DNA of 64,000 nucleotides from Synechococcus sp. KORDI-52. GTDB lineage: Bacteria > Cyanobacteriota > Cyanobacteriia > PCC-6307 > Cyanobiaceae. How positions within the stretch are numbered: the first letter of the stretch is position 1; each line of letters begins with the position of its first letter. Location of the stretch: the NCBI RefSeq assembly GCF_000737595.1, contig NZ_CP006271.1, forward strand, positions 1,984,001 to 2,048,000, written 5' to 3'. A program made the position numbers and the translations under genes. A model generated the notes under the pieces. The model saw only the letters and a list, made by a program, of their open reading frames with translations, was not told where the DNA came from and did no database searches. Positions 1 through 8,571 of this stretch are shown here, piece after piece.

Positions 1-1
1 A

Positions 2-1882
2 CACAGGACCCAATACGGATTCAAGGGGCGCCTCGACAGCAAAACAGGCGAGATCAAATACGGACTGGCAAAGGCACTACGGGATGCTCTGCCCGAGGCA
101 ACCTTCCTTGCCTTCACGGGAACACCCATCTCTCAAGACGACCGTGACACCCAGGCAGTCTTTGGGCATTACGTCTCCGTCTACGACATCCAGCAGGCAG
201 TCGAAGACGGTGCCACGGTGCCGATCTACTACGAGTCCCGACTGGCGAAGTTGGGATTGAAGGAGAGCGTCCTCTCTGGCGTCGACGACCAAGTGGATGA
301 ACTCTTTAGCGATGAGGACGACATCCCTGCTGCTGAGCGAGCAAAGAGTCGTTGGGCAGCGTTGGAGGCGCTGGTGGGTGCTGAACCTCGCCTGAAGCAG
401 GTGGCAGCAGATCTGGTCTCTCATTACGAGCAGAGATCCAAGACCCAACCAGGCAAGGCAATGGTTGTGGCGATGAGTCGGGACATCTGTGCCCGTCTCT
501 ATGACGCCATCGTTGCTCTACGCCCTGATTGGCACGACACCGATACGAGCAAAGGTGCCATCAAGGTCGTGATGACGGCATCGGCATCAGACGAGCAGCA
601 CCTCCAACCTCACCACACCAGTAAGCAGCAAAAGAAAGATCTGGAGAAGCGGTTCAAGGACCCTGCCGATCCCTTGAAGATCGTGATCGTCAGGGACATG
701 TGGTTAACGGGATTCGATGCCCCGTGTATGGCGACCATGTATGTCGACAAACCGATGAAAGGGGCGAACCTTGCTCAGGCAATCGCCCGTGTGAACAGGG
801 TTTTCAAGGACAAACCAGGCGGTCTGATCGTCGATTACATCGGCATCGCTCCTCAACTGAAGGAAGCACTGGCGACCTACACAGCAGCAAAGGGCAAGGG
901 CAAACCAACACTCGACACCAGCGAGGCAGTTCGGATCCTGAGGGAGCAACTCCAGATCGCCAAGGACATCCTTCACCCAGTGGATTGGAGCGGGTTCAGG
1001 GAGAAGGGCAAAGCACTTGAACTGATCTCCAACTGCCTCGACCACATCCTTGGCATTGCTGATGGCAAGCAGCGTTTCTGTGACACCGTTCTGAAGGTCA
1101 CCAAGGCATTCGCCCTCTGTGGCACCACTGAAGAGGCGATGGCGGTCTCCGAAGAGGTGGCGTTCCTTCAGGCAGTAAGAGCACCCCTGATCAAGGGTGA
1201 TGGCAGCGGGTCAGGTGACCCCATCGATGTGAACTACAAACTCCAGCAACTGCTGTCTGAGTCGCTGGTGGCAGAGGGCGTCATGGATGTCTTCAAGGTT
1301 GCTGGTCTGAAGAATCCCGACATCAGCATCATGTCGGACCAGTTCCTGGCAGAGGTTGCCAAGATTCCCCAGAAGAACCTGGCGGTGGAACTGCTCCAGC
1401 GCCTGATCAAGGACGAACTGAAGACCAAGTTCAAGACCAACGTCGTCAAGCAGAAGCGGTTCAGCGAACTGCTGACGGCATCGCTGAACAAATACTCAAA
1501 CCGTGCTGTCGAGGCGGCACAGGTGATCGCTGAACTGATCGAGATGGCGAAGAAGTTCCGTGAGGAACTAGAACGTGGCGTTGCCCTTGGTCTGACTGAT
1601 GCCGAACAGTCCTTCTACGACGCTTTGGCAGACAACCCGTCAGCACAGGAACTGATGAAGGAAGACGTGCTGGCGACCATGGCAAGGGAATTGGCGGAGA
1701 TGCTCAGACGTGACGCCACCATCGACTGGCAGTTCAAGGAAAACGTCAGGGCGAAACTCCGCCTGAAGATCAAGACGCTGCTCAAGCGATATAAATACCC
1801 GCCTGATCAGCAGGTCACTGCCATTGATTTGGTGCTCCAGCAGGCAGAGACCTTGGGAGAAGAGCTAGTGGAGGCGGCATGA
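2..1882 (+). CDS. hsdR: Type I restriction enzyme R subunit, C-terminal part (runs off the left edge)
   Basis: The frame is open from base 2, so the gene begins before the window. Seen: AFTGTP (nt about 107-124), the SF2 helicase motif III region typical of HsdR; then MWLTGFDAP and [10 protein letters not shown], matching motifs V and VI of helicase domain 2; then a long charged helical C-terminus as in HsdR subunits. The N-terminal nuclease domain and Walker A box are outside the window, as are any hsdM and hsdS. In the family, HsdR is the ATP-driven translocase and nuclease of a type I restriction-modification complex. The last 4 bases overlap the start of the next gene (ATGA), so the two are probably translated together. 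Family assignment is firm; activity cannot be judged from the visible part. Confidence 0.9.
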   Translation, partial: HRTQYGFKGRLDSKTGEIKYGLAKALRDALPEATFLAFTGTPISQDDRDTQAVFGHYVSVYDIQQAVEDGATVPIYYESRLAKLGLKESVLSGVDDQVDELFSDEDDIPAAERAKSRWAALEALVGAEPRLKQVAADLVSHYEQRSKTQPGKAMVVAMSRDICARLYDAIVALRPDWHDTDTSKGAIKVVMTASASDEQHLQPHHTSKQQKKDLEKRFKDPADPLKIVIVRDMWLTGFDAPCMATMYVDKPMKGANLAQAIARVNRVFKDKPGGLIVDYIGIAPQLKEALATYTAAKGKGKPTLDTSEAVRILREQLQIAKDILHPVDWSGFREKGKALELISNCLDHILGIADGKQRFCDTVLKVTKAFALCGTTEEAMAVSEEVAFLQAVRAPLIKGDGSGSGDPIDVNYKLQQLLSESLVAEGVMDVFKVAGLKNPDISIMSDQFLAEVAKIPQKNLAVELLQRLIKDELKTKFKTNVVKQKRFSELLTASLNKYSNRAVEAAQVIAELIEMAKKFREELERGVALGLTDAEQSFYDALADNPSAQELMKEDVLATMARELAEMLRRDATIDWQFKENVRAKLRLKIKTLLKRYKYPPDQQVTAIDLVLQQAETLGEELVEAA

Positions 1883-2805
1883 GGAACTACTACAGAGTGA
1901 TGCTGGGCAGAGGAAACATGTATGCCGATGTCTGTCGACAGCGGGGGTTTATCGGCGCTGGGTTCGACATCAAGCAAGACCTGAGCAACTCTCTCCCTGA
2001 AAATTGGCGTGAGTTCAACCAGAAATTCATCCCGATCTTTCTGGAGGTGAATCCGAGTAAGAGCAAGATCGCAGCAGGTCTCAGTTGTGGTGCTCTCCAC
2101 ACGATCTCAAAGGGGATACAGGTAGGCGACATCGTGTTGTCCCCAAACAGGCAGGGGCGTTATTTCGTCGGTGAAGTGACGGGTGAATACCGCTTCGTCG
2201 CTGGTAGCGACCAACCGCATCAACGGGCTGTCGCCTGGCATGAGGAACTCGTTGATCGATCCGACATGAGCGAATCGCTGCGGAACTCGGCAGGGTCGAT
2301 CGGAACCGTCAGCAACATCTCCAAATACAGAGAGGAGCTAGAGCAACTGATCAAGGATGAGGCGAAGACCCAAGCACTCGTTAGTCAGGACCCGACGGTT
2401 GAGGATGCCACCGTCTTCGCTCTGGAGAAGCACCTTGAGGACTTTCTAGTTGCCAACTGGTCCAGCACTCCTCTTGGGAATACTCATGATCTCTATGAAA
2501 CGGAAGAATCGAGTGGGCAGCAGTTCCCTACGGATACAGGTCCGATCGACCTACTCGCCATCAGCAAGGACAAGCAGGAGTTGCTTGTTGTCGAACTGAA
2601 GAAGGGACGTGCCAGCGATGCGGTGGTCGGACAGATCCAGCGATATATGGGTTATGTCAAAGAAGACGTTGCTGAAGACCACCAGCGGGTACGAGGCGTG
2701 ATCATCGCTTTGGACGATGACAAGCGGATCAGAAGAGCACTACAGGTTGCTCAAGGCATCGATTTCTATCGGTACGAGGTCAAGTTCGACCTGATCAAAA
2801 GTTAA
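1879..2805 (+). CDS. Restriction-associated nuclease: EVE/Mrr-N-like domain plus NucS-like PD-(D/E)xK domain
   Basis: A 308-residue protein starting in an ATGA overlap with hsdR. Residues 1-130 ([40 protein letters not shown]) look like the PUA/EVE-like domain found at the N-terminus of Mrr-type restriction proteins, which in related families senses modified bases. Residues about 175-300 fit a NucS/DUF91-type PD-(D/E)xK nuclease: GPIDLLAI supplies the acidic residue and VVELKKG the ExK motif, followed by the QIQRYMGYV helix. Coupling to hsdR suggests an accessory or modification-dependent nuclease of the same defence locus. That functional link is inferred; the nuclease motifs are seen. Confidence 0.8.
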   Translation: MRNYYRVMLGRGNMYADVCRQRGFIGAGFDIKQDLSNSLPENWREFNQKFIPIFLEVNPSKSKIAAGLSCGALHTISKGIQVGDIVLSPNRQGRYFVGEVTGEYRFVAGSDQPHQRAVAWHEELVDRSDMSESLRNSAGSIGTVSNISKYREELEQLIKDEAKTQALVSQDPTVEDATVFALEKHLEDFLVANWSSTPLGNTHDLYETEESSGQQFPTDTGPIDLLAISKDKQELLVVELKKGRASDAVVGQIQRYMGYVKEDVAEDHQRVRGVIIALDDDKRIRRALQVAQGIDFYRYEVKFDLIKS

Positions 2806-2808
2806 TAG

Positions 2809-4248
2809 TCACGCCCCGGCCTGAATCTCTCGCACCACCTCATCAATCTGATCGCTCACATCAATCTCATTGCTTTGCCCGGCCAGCTCAGCGAACCGCC
2901 GGCCCTGCGGCAACAAACGGCTCTGCGCTGAACCCACCGCGGCATTGAAGCTCTTGTTCAAGCGAGTGATGTCTCTGCCTATGTCGTTGAACTTGTCGAT
3001 GAAGGTGAAAAAGCGCTTGTGCAGCTCAACCGCTTGCGCCTGAATCTCGTCGATGTTTTTGGCGATCTCCGCCTGCTGGATCGTCATCGCCAATCCCTTG
3101 AGGATCGCCAACAGGCTGGTGGGGAAAGTGAGGATGATGTTCTTGCTGAAGGCGTACTCCAGCAGCTGCGGGTCCCGCTCCAAGGCCATCGATAGGGCAC
3201 CTTCCACCGGGATGAACAGCACCACCCCATCCACCACTTGGCCCAGGGCGCTGAGCTTTCCGGCGTAATCCTTCTTGCTCAGCAGATCGATGTGGCTGCG
3301 CACCTTCTTCAAGTGCTCATTGAGGGCTGCGTCCCGCTGAGCTTGATCAGTGGCCTGCAGTGCATCGAGATAGCTCTCGATCGGTGCCTTGGAATCCACG
3401 ATCAAGCGGCGTGAGCCGGGGATCGTGATTACACAGTCCGGCCGGTAAGCACCCTCATCGGTACCAACATGCACCTGCTCGTCGAAGTCGCAGTAGGCGA
3501 TCAAGCCCACAAACTCCAGAATCCGGCGCAGGTTCACCTCACCCCACTGGCCCTTCACATTCGGGGAACGCAGCGCGGAGGTGAGCTGCTGGGCTGCACC
3601 TTGCACGTCTTCGCTGCGCTGGCGCAGATCGCGGGTGGTTTCCGCCAGCACCGTGAGCTTGGCGTTGGAATCCTTCTGCAACGCCTCCACCTGCTGGCGC
3701 AACTGCAGCACCTCCTTGGCGAACGGCTCACTCACCGTTTCCTTGGTGCTCTTGAGCAAGGCTTCGCGGGAGCCATCCAGCATCTGACCGCTCAATGAGC
3801 GGAACTGGGTGAGCAGATCCGTGCGGGCCTGCTCGAGGAACTGGGTTTGGCTCTCCTGGCTGCGCAGCTTCTCGGCCACCTCCGCCATGGTTGCCGTGAG
3901 CTTTTCTTTCTCACGCCGCAGCTGATCCATCGCTGCCAGTGCGGTGTCATGGCCGGCCTTGAGTGCATCCCGCTCCTGGCTCACGCCCTCCAGTTGCGTG
4001 CGGCTCACTGCCGCCTGTTCGCTGGCCTGTTGGACCTGCTGCTGTGCCGCCCGAAGTTCTGAGCCTTGCGCTTCCAGTTGCTGGCTGAATTGCGCCAAGC
4101 CCTGGTCGGCCTTCAGGAGCCGTTCTTCCAGTAGCCGGATCTCACCGGTGCCATCACCGCTTCTATTGCGACCAAACACCCGGCTGAGGATGAAGCCAGC
4201 AATCAACCCGGCCAGCACGCCGGTGATGAACAGAAGAGTGGGAGCCAT
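2809..4248 (-). CDS. rmuC: RmuC family DNA recombination protein
   Basis: A 479-residue protein with an N-terminal membrane anchor (residues 4-25, LLFITGVLAGLIAGFILS). A long Gln/Glu/Ala-rich coiled coil follows (about 30-200), then the conserved RmuC nuclease-like domain (about 225-440) with GQWGEVNLRRILE, DCVITIPG, IVDSKAPIESY and VDGVVLFIPVEGAL. The length is normal for the family. RmuC limits inversions and rearrangements at short inverted repeats in E. coli. It converges on the restriction genes with only 3 bp between stop codons. The gene looks intact. Confidence 0.93.
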   Translation of the reverse strand: MAPTLLFITGVLAGLIAGFILSRVFGRNRSGDGTGEIRLLEERLLKADQGLAQFSQQLEAQGSELRAAQQQVQQASEQAAVSRTQLEGVSQERDALKAGHDTALAAMDQLRREKEKLTATMAEVAEKLRSQESQTQFLEQARTDLLTQFRSLSGQMLDGSREALLKSTKETVSEPFAKEVLQLRQQVEALQKDSNAKLTVLAETTRDLRQRSEDVQGAAQQLTSALRSPNVKGQWGEVNLRRILEFVGLIAYCDFDEQVHVGTDEGAYRPDCVITIPGSRRLIVDSKAPIESYLDALQATDQAQRDAALNEHLKKVRSHIDLLSKKDYAGKLSALGQVVDGVVLFIPVEGALSMALERDPQLLEYAFSKNIILTFPTSLLAILKGLAMTIQQAEIAKNIDEIQAQAVELHKRFFTFIDKFNDIGRDITRLNKSFNAAVGSAQSRLLPQGRRFAELAGQSNEIDVSDQIDEVVREIQAGA

Positions 4249-4469
4249 CGCGCACCTAAACCATTCTCCTCAGGTTGCATCGATGGGCTGACAGTCGGGT
4301 CCCTCGTCTGGGGGAGAAAGAATGAAAATCTCCTGAGAAATAAATGCAACGAAGAAGATATCCCTCACCTGAAGGCTGCAGTCATTGAAAAGGGGCTGTG
4401 TAAGCCACTCGTGGCACTTAGTACAACAAAGATCTTGACCTTTTGATCCCTTTCTCGCCACAGGGGCTG

Positions 4470-4673
4470 TCAGAGAAGGCCAAGAGTCATCAAGACTGCT
4501 TCTTGATTCCAGAGAAATTCACCACGAGGAGCAAGTGGATTGATCTTGCGGCGATGAATACCTTCTTGCAAAAGCCCTTGGCGAAGCATATTTCCAAGAG
4601 TATTTCGATGAACTCCGAGACAAGAGGCCAACTCCCGAGTTCGCAACCAAGTAACAGGTGCGTCTTGCATCAA
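4470..4673 (-). CDS. Small helix-turn-helix (excisionase/MerR-like) protein
   Basis: A 67-residue protein. RTRELASCLGVHRNTLGNML is a convincing helix-turn-helix, followed by a wing-like segment GIHRRKINP and LWNQEAV, the layout of small excisionase-like or MerR-N-like DNA-binding proteins in mobile elements. It lies at the left side of the satellite-like module. No integrase is visible next to it. The family type is inferred from the motif alone. Confidence 0.55.
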   Translation of the reverse strand: MMQDAPVTWLRTRELASCLGVHRNTLGNMLRQGLLQEGIHRRKINPLAPRGEFLWNQEAVLMTLGLL

Positions 4674-4845
4674 AACCAGACAACTAAGACAAGTTACTAG
4701 GCCTTGTCAGTGCAGACCCAACAGGCACCAGACCACAAGCGCAGGGATACAAATCACCACATCTGGTGCTAGACGCCAACCAAAACACCACGGGTTGTGT
4801 CGACCCATACGTTGTCGAGGTAAACACCACTGAGGACGTTTTCTT

Positions 4846-5037
4846 ATGGATTTTCATCCACAAGGATTCAACAACCCTGCCTTTGGAGGGCGGAACGTAA
4901 GCCATCCGAACCTGACAAAACACGTGCAATCAAGAAATCCTCGTGTTGAAGGTGGAAGGCTTACAAGACCGGGTACGCGCGAAATGCGTCGCGCGGCAGA
5001 GCGCTTCCACAAGAAGCAGTCAAAAAAGAATAAATAA
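4846..5037 (+). CDS. Small basic protein of unknown function
   Basis: A 63-residue ORF whose C-terminal third is strongly basic (RREMRRAAER-like helix, then KKQSKKNK). I do not recognise a family. Support for it being real is its position immediately before a strong intrinsic terminator (5042-5061) on the same strand. A nucleic-acid-binding role is possible from charge only. Confidence 0.4.
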   Translation: MDFHPQGFNNPAFGGRNVSHPNLTKHVQSRNPRVEGGRLTRPGTREMRRAAERFHKKQSKKNK

Positions 5038-5041
5038 CAAT

Positions 5042-5061
5042 AGGGGCTTATGCCCCTTTTT
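5042..5061 (+). terminator. Rho-independent terminator
   Basis: A perfect 6-bp stem AGGGGC/GCCCCT with a TTAT loop, running into five Ts (5057-5061). It ends the small basic gene at 4846-5037. Confidence 0.75.
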
Positions 5062-5242
5062 CATGAACACGAGAAGTCCTGTAAATGCAGCGAAACTATC
5101 TCATTCAATAAGACAAGAGCTTATGTGCCTGGAACGATACTGCACAAATAGAATACAAATACAAAGATCACACCTGTTAAGACCAACCTGATGAGCATGA
5201 ATTCACTCCACTCACTACTGACGAAGAACATCAACCCTGAAG

Positions 5243-5611
5243 TCAGCTGATTCCCATTACTTTCTTCAACATCGCCACGAGCTCCTTCTTGCTGAAGCTC
5301 TCCAATGGAGGAGGAGGTGCATGGACACCCTGAGCCTCTAGGGCCTTGCACAACTCAGGCTTTTTAAATTTTGAATAGCCCTTGATCCCGTGCTGCTTAC
5401 ACAACCGCTTCAGCGTGACGACAGTCTGCTGCTTGAAGCTTCCGCGACCAAGAAGAGCCTTCAAATCATTCCGGCCAAGCAAAGCAGCCTCTGATTCTCC
5501 AGCTGGAACAGATACTGCTTTCAACTCGTGATCAAGCTCACGCAGAGCCCTTGCATCTGATTCAGCTACTGCCTTGAGGTTTGCCCTGAGGGCATCAGCG
5601 ATTTGTCCCAT
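5243..5611 (-). CDS. Small SAP-like DNA-binding domain protein of the mobile module
   Basis: A 122-residue protein. The C-terminal half holds two helix-extended-loop-helix stretches resembling SAP/Rho-N motifs: TLKRLCKQHGIKGYSKFKKPELCKAL split by the SKFKK loop, and SFSKKELVAMLKKVMG. The N-terminal half is helical and charged. Its start overlaps the end of the next gene by 17 bp, so the two are probably co-transcribed. A DNA-binding role is inferred from the SAP-like pattern. Confidence 0.55.
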   Translation of the reverse strand: MGQIADALRANLKAVAESDARALRELDHELKAVSVPAGESEAALLGRNDLKALLGRGSFKQQTVVTLKRLCKQHGIKGYSKFKKPELCKALEAQGVHAPPPPLESFSKKELVAMLKKVMGIS

Positions 5612-6080
5612 TAGTTCTCTCGTCGAGCTGCGCTTGGATTGTTTGCTGCTTATCGACGATCACCTGTAGTTGCTGCTTCGTCGAGGTCCACCTATTGATG
5701 AATCTGATCACGGCCTTGATCAGACGCCCGATGAAACCAGCACCTTGCATCGAACGACGACCCATCTGATAGGCACCGAATTCATTCACCAGGTCGTCAC
5801 CGGCATCTTCCAGTTCACCCACCACATTGGTGACGATCTCCAGCATCTCGTAGGCCTCTTGGCGAACCGAGGCTTCCCGTGCAGCAATCTCTCTCAACTT
5901 CGCCTCAAGTTGCTGCATGGCGGCTCGGTTGCGGTCCGCCCTACCTCGGTACTGGCCTCGACTCACCATCAACCCCCTATAGCTCTTGCGAAGCTCTAGG
6001 TAGACAGCATCGAGCTCTTCACGTTCCAGGGAAGTGGGCTCAGCAGGAAATCGTCCTGTCGGTGGGAACGAAGTGGTCAT
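5595..6080 (-). CDS. Coiled-coil protein of the mobile module, function unknown
   Basis: A 161-residue, mostly helical protein: a coiled coil around residues 20-90 (LEREELDAVYLELRKS, then QQLEAKLREIAARE) and an amphipathic segment FIGRLIKAVIRFINRW near residues 117-132. No family recognised. It sits between the small-terminase-like gene and the SAP-like gene on the same strand. A structural or membrane-associated phage-type role would fit, but nothing proves it. Confidence 0.5.
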   Translation of the reverse strand: MTTSFPPTGRFPAEPTSLEREELDAVYLELRKSYRGLMVSRGQYRGRADRNRAAMQQLEAKLREIAAREASVRQEAYEMLEIVTNVVGELEDAGDDLVNEFGAYQMGRRSMQGAGFIGRLIKAVIRFINRWTSTKQQLQVIVDKQQTIQAQLDERTNGTNR

Positions 6081-6162
6081 AAGGCTCCCGAGTTACTACA
6101 GCAAGCATGAACCAACAAAAGGGCGTTTGGATCACCCACTCAGGGGATCTTCAGGGAACGGT

Positions 6163-6648
6163 TCAACTCGGAAGTTGGTCCAGCAGCTCAGCCACCCCCA
6201 GTGCTGTTGCCTCAGTGTTCATGGATATATCCATGGCCTTGCAACTTGCAGACAGAGCTGAGGAGAGCTCACGACCTTGAAGTGACAAGCCTTGGTGCTG
6301 ATGTTGAAGAAGACTCCAACGCACAAAATCCATTAGTTCATCCGCCAGTTGCCCAAGACGACGCGAACGATCGAGCTGAAGGTCGCGGAACTCTCGCAAG
6401 TTCTTTTCATGACGATGAAGAACATCTGCAGTGCTCTGCGACCCCATCGTTTTCAGTATTTCTGCGTCGTACACGTCCAAGCGTGTCTGCCAATCCCAGC
6501 GATCGGCTCGACGACGCAAGGTTGATATGGAAGAGCCTGTGGCAACCGCAGTCTCCCTGTAAAGCCTGCCGGGTCCAGCATCGCGGTGAACGAGAAGCTG
6601 AGCGAAAGAATCGGCAGGCTCCCCTGGAAGTTGCTCGAAAGTAGGCAT
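6163..6648 (-). CDS. Small-terminase-like HTH protein
   Basis: A 161-residue protein from ATG at 6648; a longer TTG start at 6690 is possible but adds no conserved sequence. Residues 10-65 (SFAQLLVHRD, GRLYRETAVATG, STLRRRADRWDW, YDAEIL) match the N-terminal HTH layout of small-terminase-like proteins in phages and satellites (RSLRKVA...W..R...YDAE). The rest is helical. It lies just downstream of the primase on the same strand. A degraded second copy of its N-terminus is at 10888-10985. A DNA-recognition role is likely; terminase function itself is not shown. Confidence 0.5.
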   Translation of the reverse strand: MPTFEQLPGEPADSFAQLLVHRDAGPGRLYRETAVATGSSISTLRRRADRWDWQTRLDVYDAEILKTMGSQSTADVLHRHEKNLREFRDLQLDRSRRLGQLADELMDFVRWSLLQHQHQGLSLQGRELSSALSASCKAMDISMNTEATALGVAELLDQLPS

Positions 6649-6706
6649 CGTTGTTTGAACTAGATGATTCAGGCTTCCAACGGGAACCAACAGGAGTCAT
6701 CGAGCG

Positions 6707-8056
6707 TCACTGAGAACGTTTATGGACAAGCCTCTTCAAGTTGGCGAGGTGCTCACTGTTGGCCTTCTTGTACCACCAACGCTTCTGAGGCGATCCATAT
6801 CTCTGCAACAACTCAGTGATGGCAGATGAGATAGAGGCGCAGGTGAGGCCTTCTTCTTCTGCACGTTTAAGTGCTGCCACTGCGCGCATAGACGCATCTT
6901 CTGATCGCTTCTTATTCGCTGCCTCCTTCCAGCTGCCCTCATAACAAGGATCGAAGACAGCAGCTTTTTTACAAGCAGAACGACCTGGTCGCTCCTTACG
7001 AAGAATCTCCTCAACGTGTCCGCAGTGGTCATAAAAACCAGGACAAGCCACCAACAGCTCACAGACCTCATCAGCTATGAGATCGGCCTCTGCGTGTTGA
7101 CTGCGCGCAACCATCAAGGCGGCGAGCTGGAGTTGCTGAGTTTGGCCACGACCAGTCCAGCCAACCTTGAGCAGGTACTTGGCATCCTCCACGCTGATCG
7201 GTGAGAAATCAGACTTGTTAGGGGGCTCCCCCAACAGCCCCTCACCCTTAACCGCGGAAACTACTGGCGACGCGAAACGCCGTGAGAAAGGGACAACCCA
7301 ATTGAGTGGAACAAACTTGAGATCACCATCGGCACGCTCCTGAACCCAGTTGTAAGGACCACAATCTGGCTCCCTATGGCTGATCAACCTGGATTCAACG
7401 AGCTGGTTGTACGGAGCAGCCTCCTCCCAGTGAGCTCGAAATGCTCCTGGCTCCTCGACGATCCCGAATCCTTCAACACAAACGCCATTCCCTTGACCTG
7501 TGCAGGGCATACGGATCGCCCTGTAATCACTGTCACGAGCCTTGTCGTTGGGAAAGACCTCCAGAACACCTCCCGATAGCTGCAGAAGTTCGGGTTCTTG
7601 GAAGGCGTAGGACTCAGCATCCAAACCAGATTCAATGCCGGGCGTTAACAGTGCCCTTTTCATGGTTAGGGCAGCATCAAAAGTCTTAACCGGCTGAGAC
7701 AGCGGAAACCAGAGATGGATACCGCCACTGAAGCTGGAGCGAATTTGCAGCGGGCGATTCAGTCCCATCAAGCGGCATCTCTCAAGCAGCGTCTCGAGGG
7801 AACCCTCACCACGATCTGGATGGTGAGGAGATCGATGTTGATCAACGTCCAAGACAAGCCAGTTGGTTGTCTTGTTCGGACGGATTGCCAAGTACTGCGG
7901 CTGACCACCAGCCAGACCAAGGTGTTGAGCCAGAAGAGAGGCTGTTAACCAGCCAGATCGCGTGGTCTTTCCCCCGCTGTTTTCGACCACGTAGCCATAT
8001 CCAGGGCTTAAGACCCTCAGGAACCACTCCTCAAGCCGTTCACGCTTGAATCCCAT
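6707..8056 (-). CDS. Archaeo-eukaryotic-type primase of a mobile element
   Basis: A 449-residue protein. The catalytic acidic pair is visible in WLVLDVDQHRSP (about residues 65-77) and the sxH-type motif in SFSGGIHLWFPL (about 107-118), in the right order for an AEP-type primase domain. EVFPNDKARD and YRAIRMPC follow. The C-terminal half is helical, with RRYG/KRWWYKK-type positively charged segments, and could be a helical or HTH accessory domain. Such primases replicate plasmids, phage satellites and tycheposon-like elements. Its promoter side faces repeat copy A (8161-8255). An eroded copy of its first 40 codons lies at 10985-11105. Confidence 0.65.
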   Translation of the reverse strand: MGFKRERLEEWFLRVLSPGYGYVVENSGGKTTRSGWLTASLLAQHLGLAGGQPQYLAIRPNKTTNWLVLDVDQHRSPHHPDRGEGSLETLLERCRLMGLNRPLQIRSSFSGGIHLWFPLSQPVKTFDAALTMKRALLTPGIESGLDAESYAFQEPELLQLSGGVLEVFPNDKARDSDYRAIRMPCTGQGNGVCVEGFGIVEEPGAFRAHWEEAAPYNQLVESRLISHREPDCGPYNWVQERADGDLKFVPLNWVVPFSRRFASPVVSAVKGEGLLGEPPNKSDFSPISVEDAKYLLKVGWTGRGQTQQLQLAALMVARSQHAEADLIADEVCELLVACPGFYDHCGHVEEILRKERPGRSACKKAAVFDPCYEGSWKEAANKKRSEDASMRAVAALKRAEEEGLTCASISSAITELLQRYGSPQKRWWYKKANSEHLANLKRLVHKRSQ

Positions 8057-8160
8057 AGGCCAGGAGCAAGGGTCATAACGACGGATCAGAGCCCCGCCTC
8101 TTCAAACTACCCAGCCTCGTCATCCCCATTTGAAGGGCGTTCAGTTGCATATAACTGTCC

Positions 8161-8255
8161 CCAGTTGCACAAAAAATGAGGGACAACTCAAAGACAAGCC
8201 CCTCAGAACTGTTCCTGCAACTCGGAGCCAAGTGGCAGTAGCCCGAGGGCCCGTT
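8161..8255 (+). repeat. Island repeat copy A
   Basis: Starts CCAGTTGCACAAAAAATGAG and contains GGGACAACTCAAAGACAAGCC. The inner inverted pair is GTTGC/GCAAC, and it ends in AAGTGGCAG. It lies about 105 bp upstream of the primase start. Just before it, 8141-8156 holds another small palindrome (CAGTTGCATATAACTG). The rest of 8057-8571 carries no gene I can support; a weak minus-strand reading frame around 8200-8363 is unrecognised. Confidence 0.8.
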
Positions 8256-8571
8256 TTGGTACTTGACCGAGATGCCCTCAGTTGCCCTGAGATCGGCGTT
8301 CATGAAGGCAAGAATTGTCGCGAGTTCCCTGTACGTGGAACTATCGGCCAAAACTCGGCTCAAGTTGCTCTACTTGAAAGCCAGAGACAATTTGAGCGAA
8401 GGAATTCTCAGGCAACTCACCCACGGAAGAAGGACCAATAGCACTGAGCTGCCAGTAGAGCTACTGCTTGCTCTGAAAAGACACGTGCAGATCGATAGCC
8501 ATCGAACGCGTGCATATCTCGGACTAATAATTTTGCCTCGCGATTAGGCAGCCATCAATAGGTTGCCAATA

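Noticed and set aside
5243-8056. A complete prophage
   Set aside because: No integrase, capsid, portal, tail or lysis genes; only replication and terminase-like functions. Satellite-like is the most that can be said.
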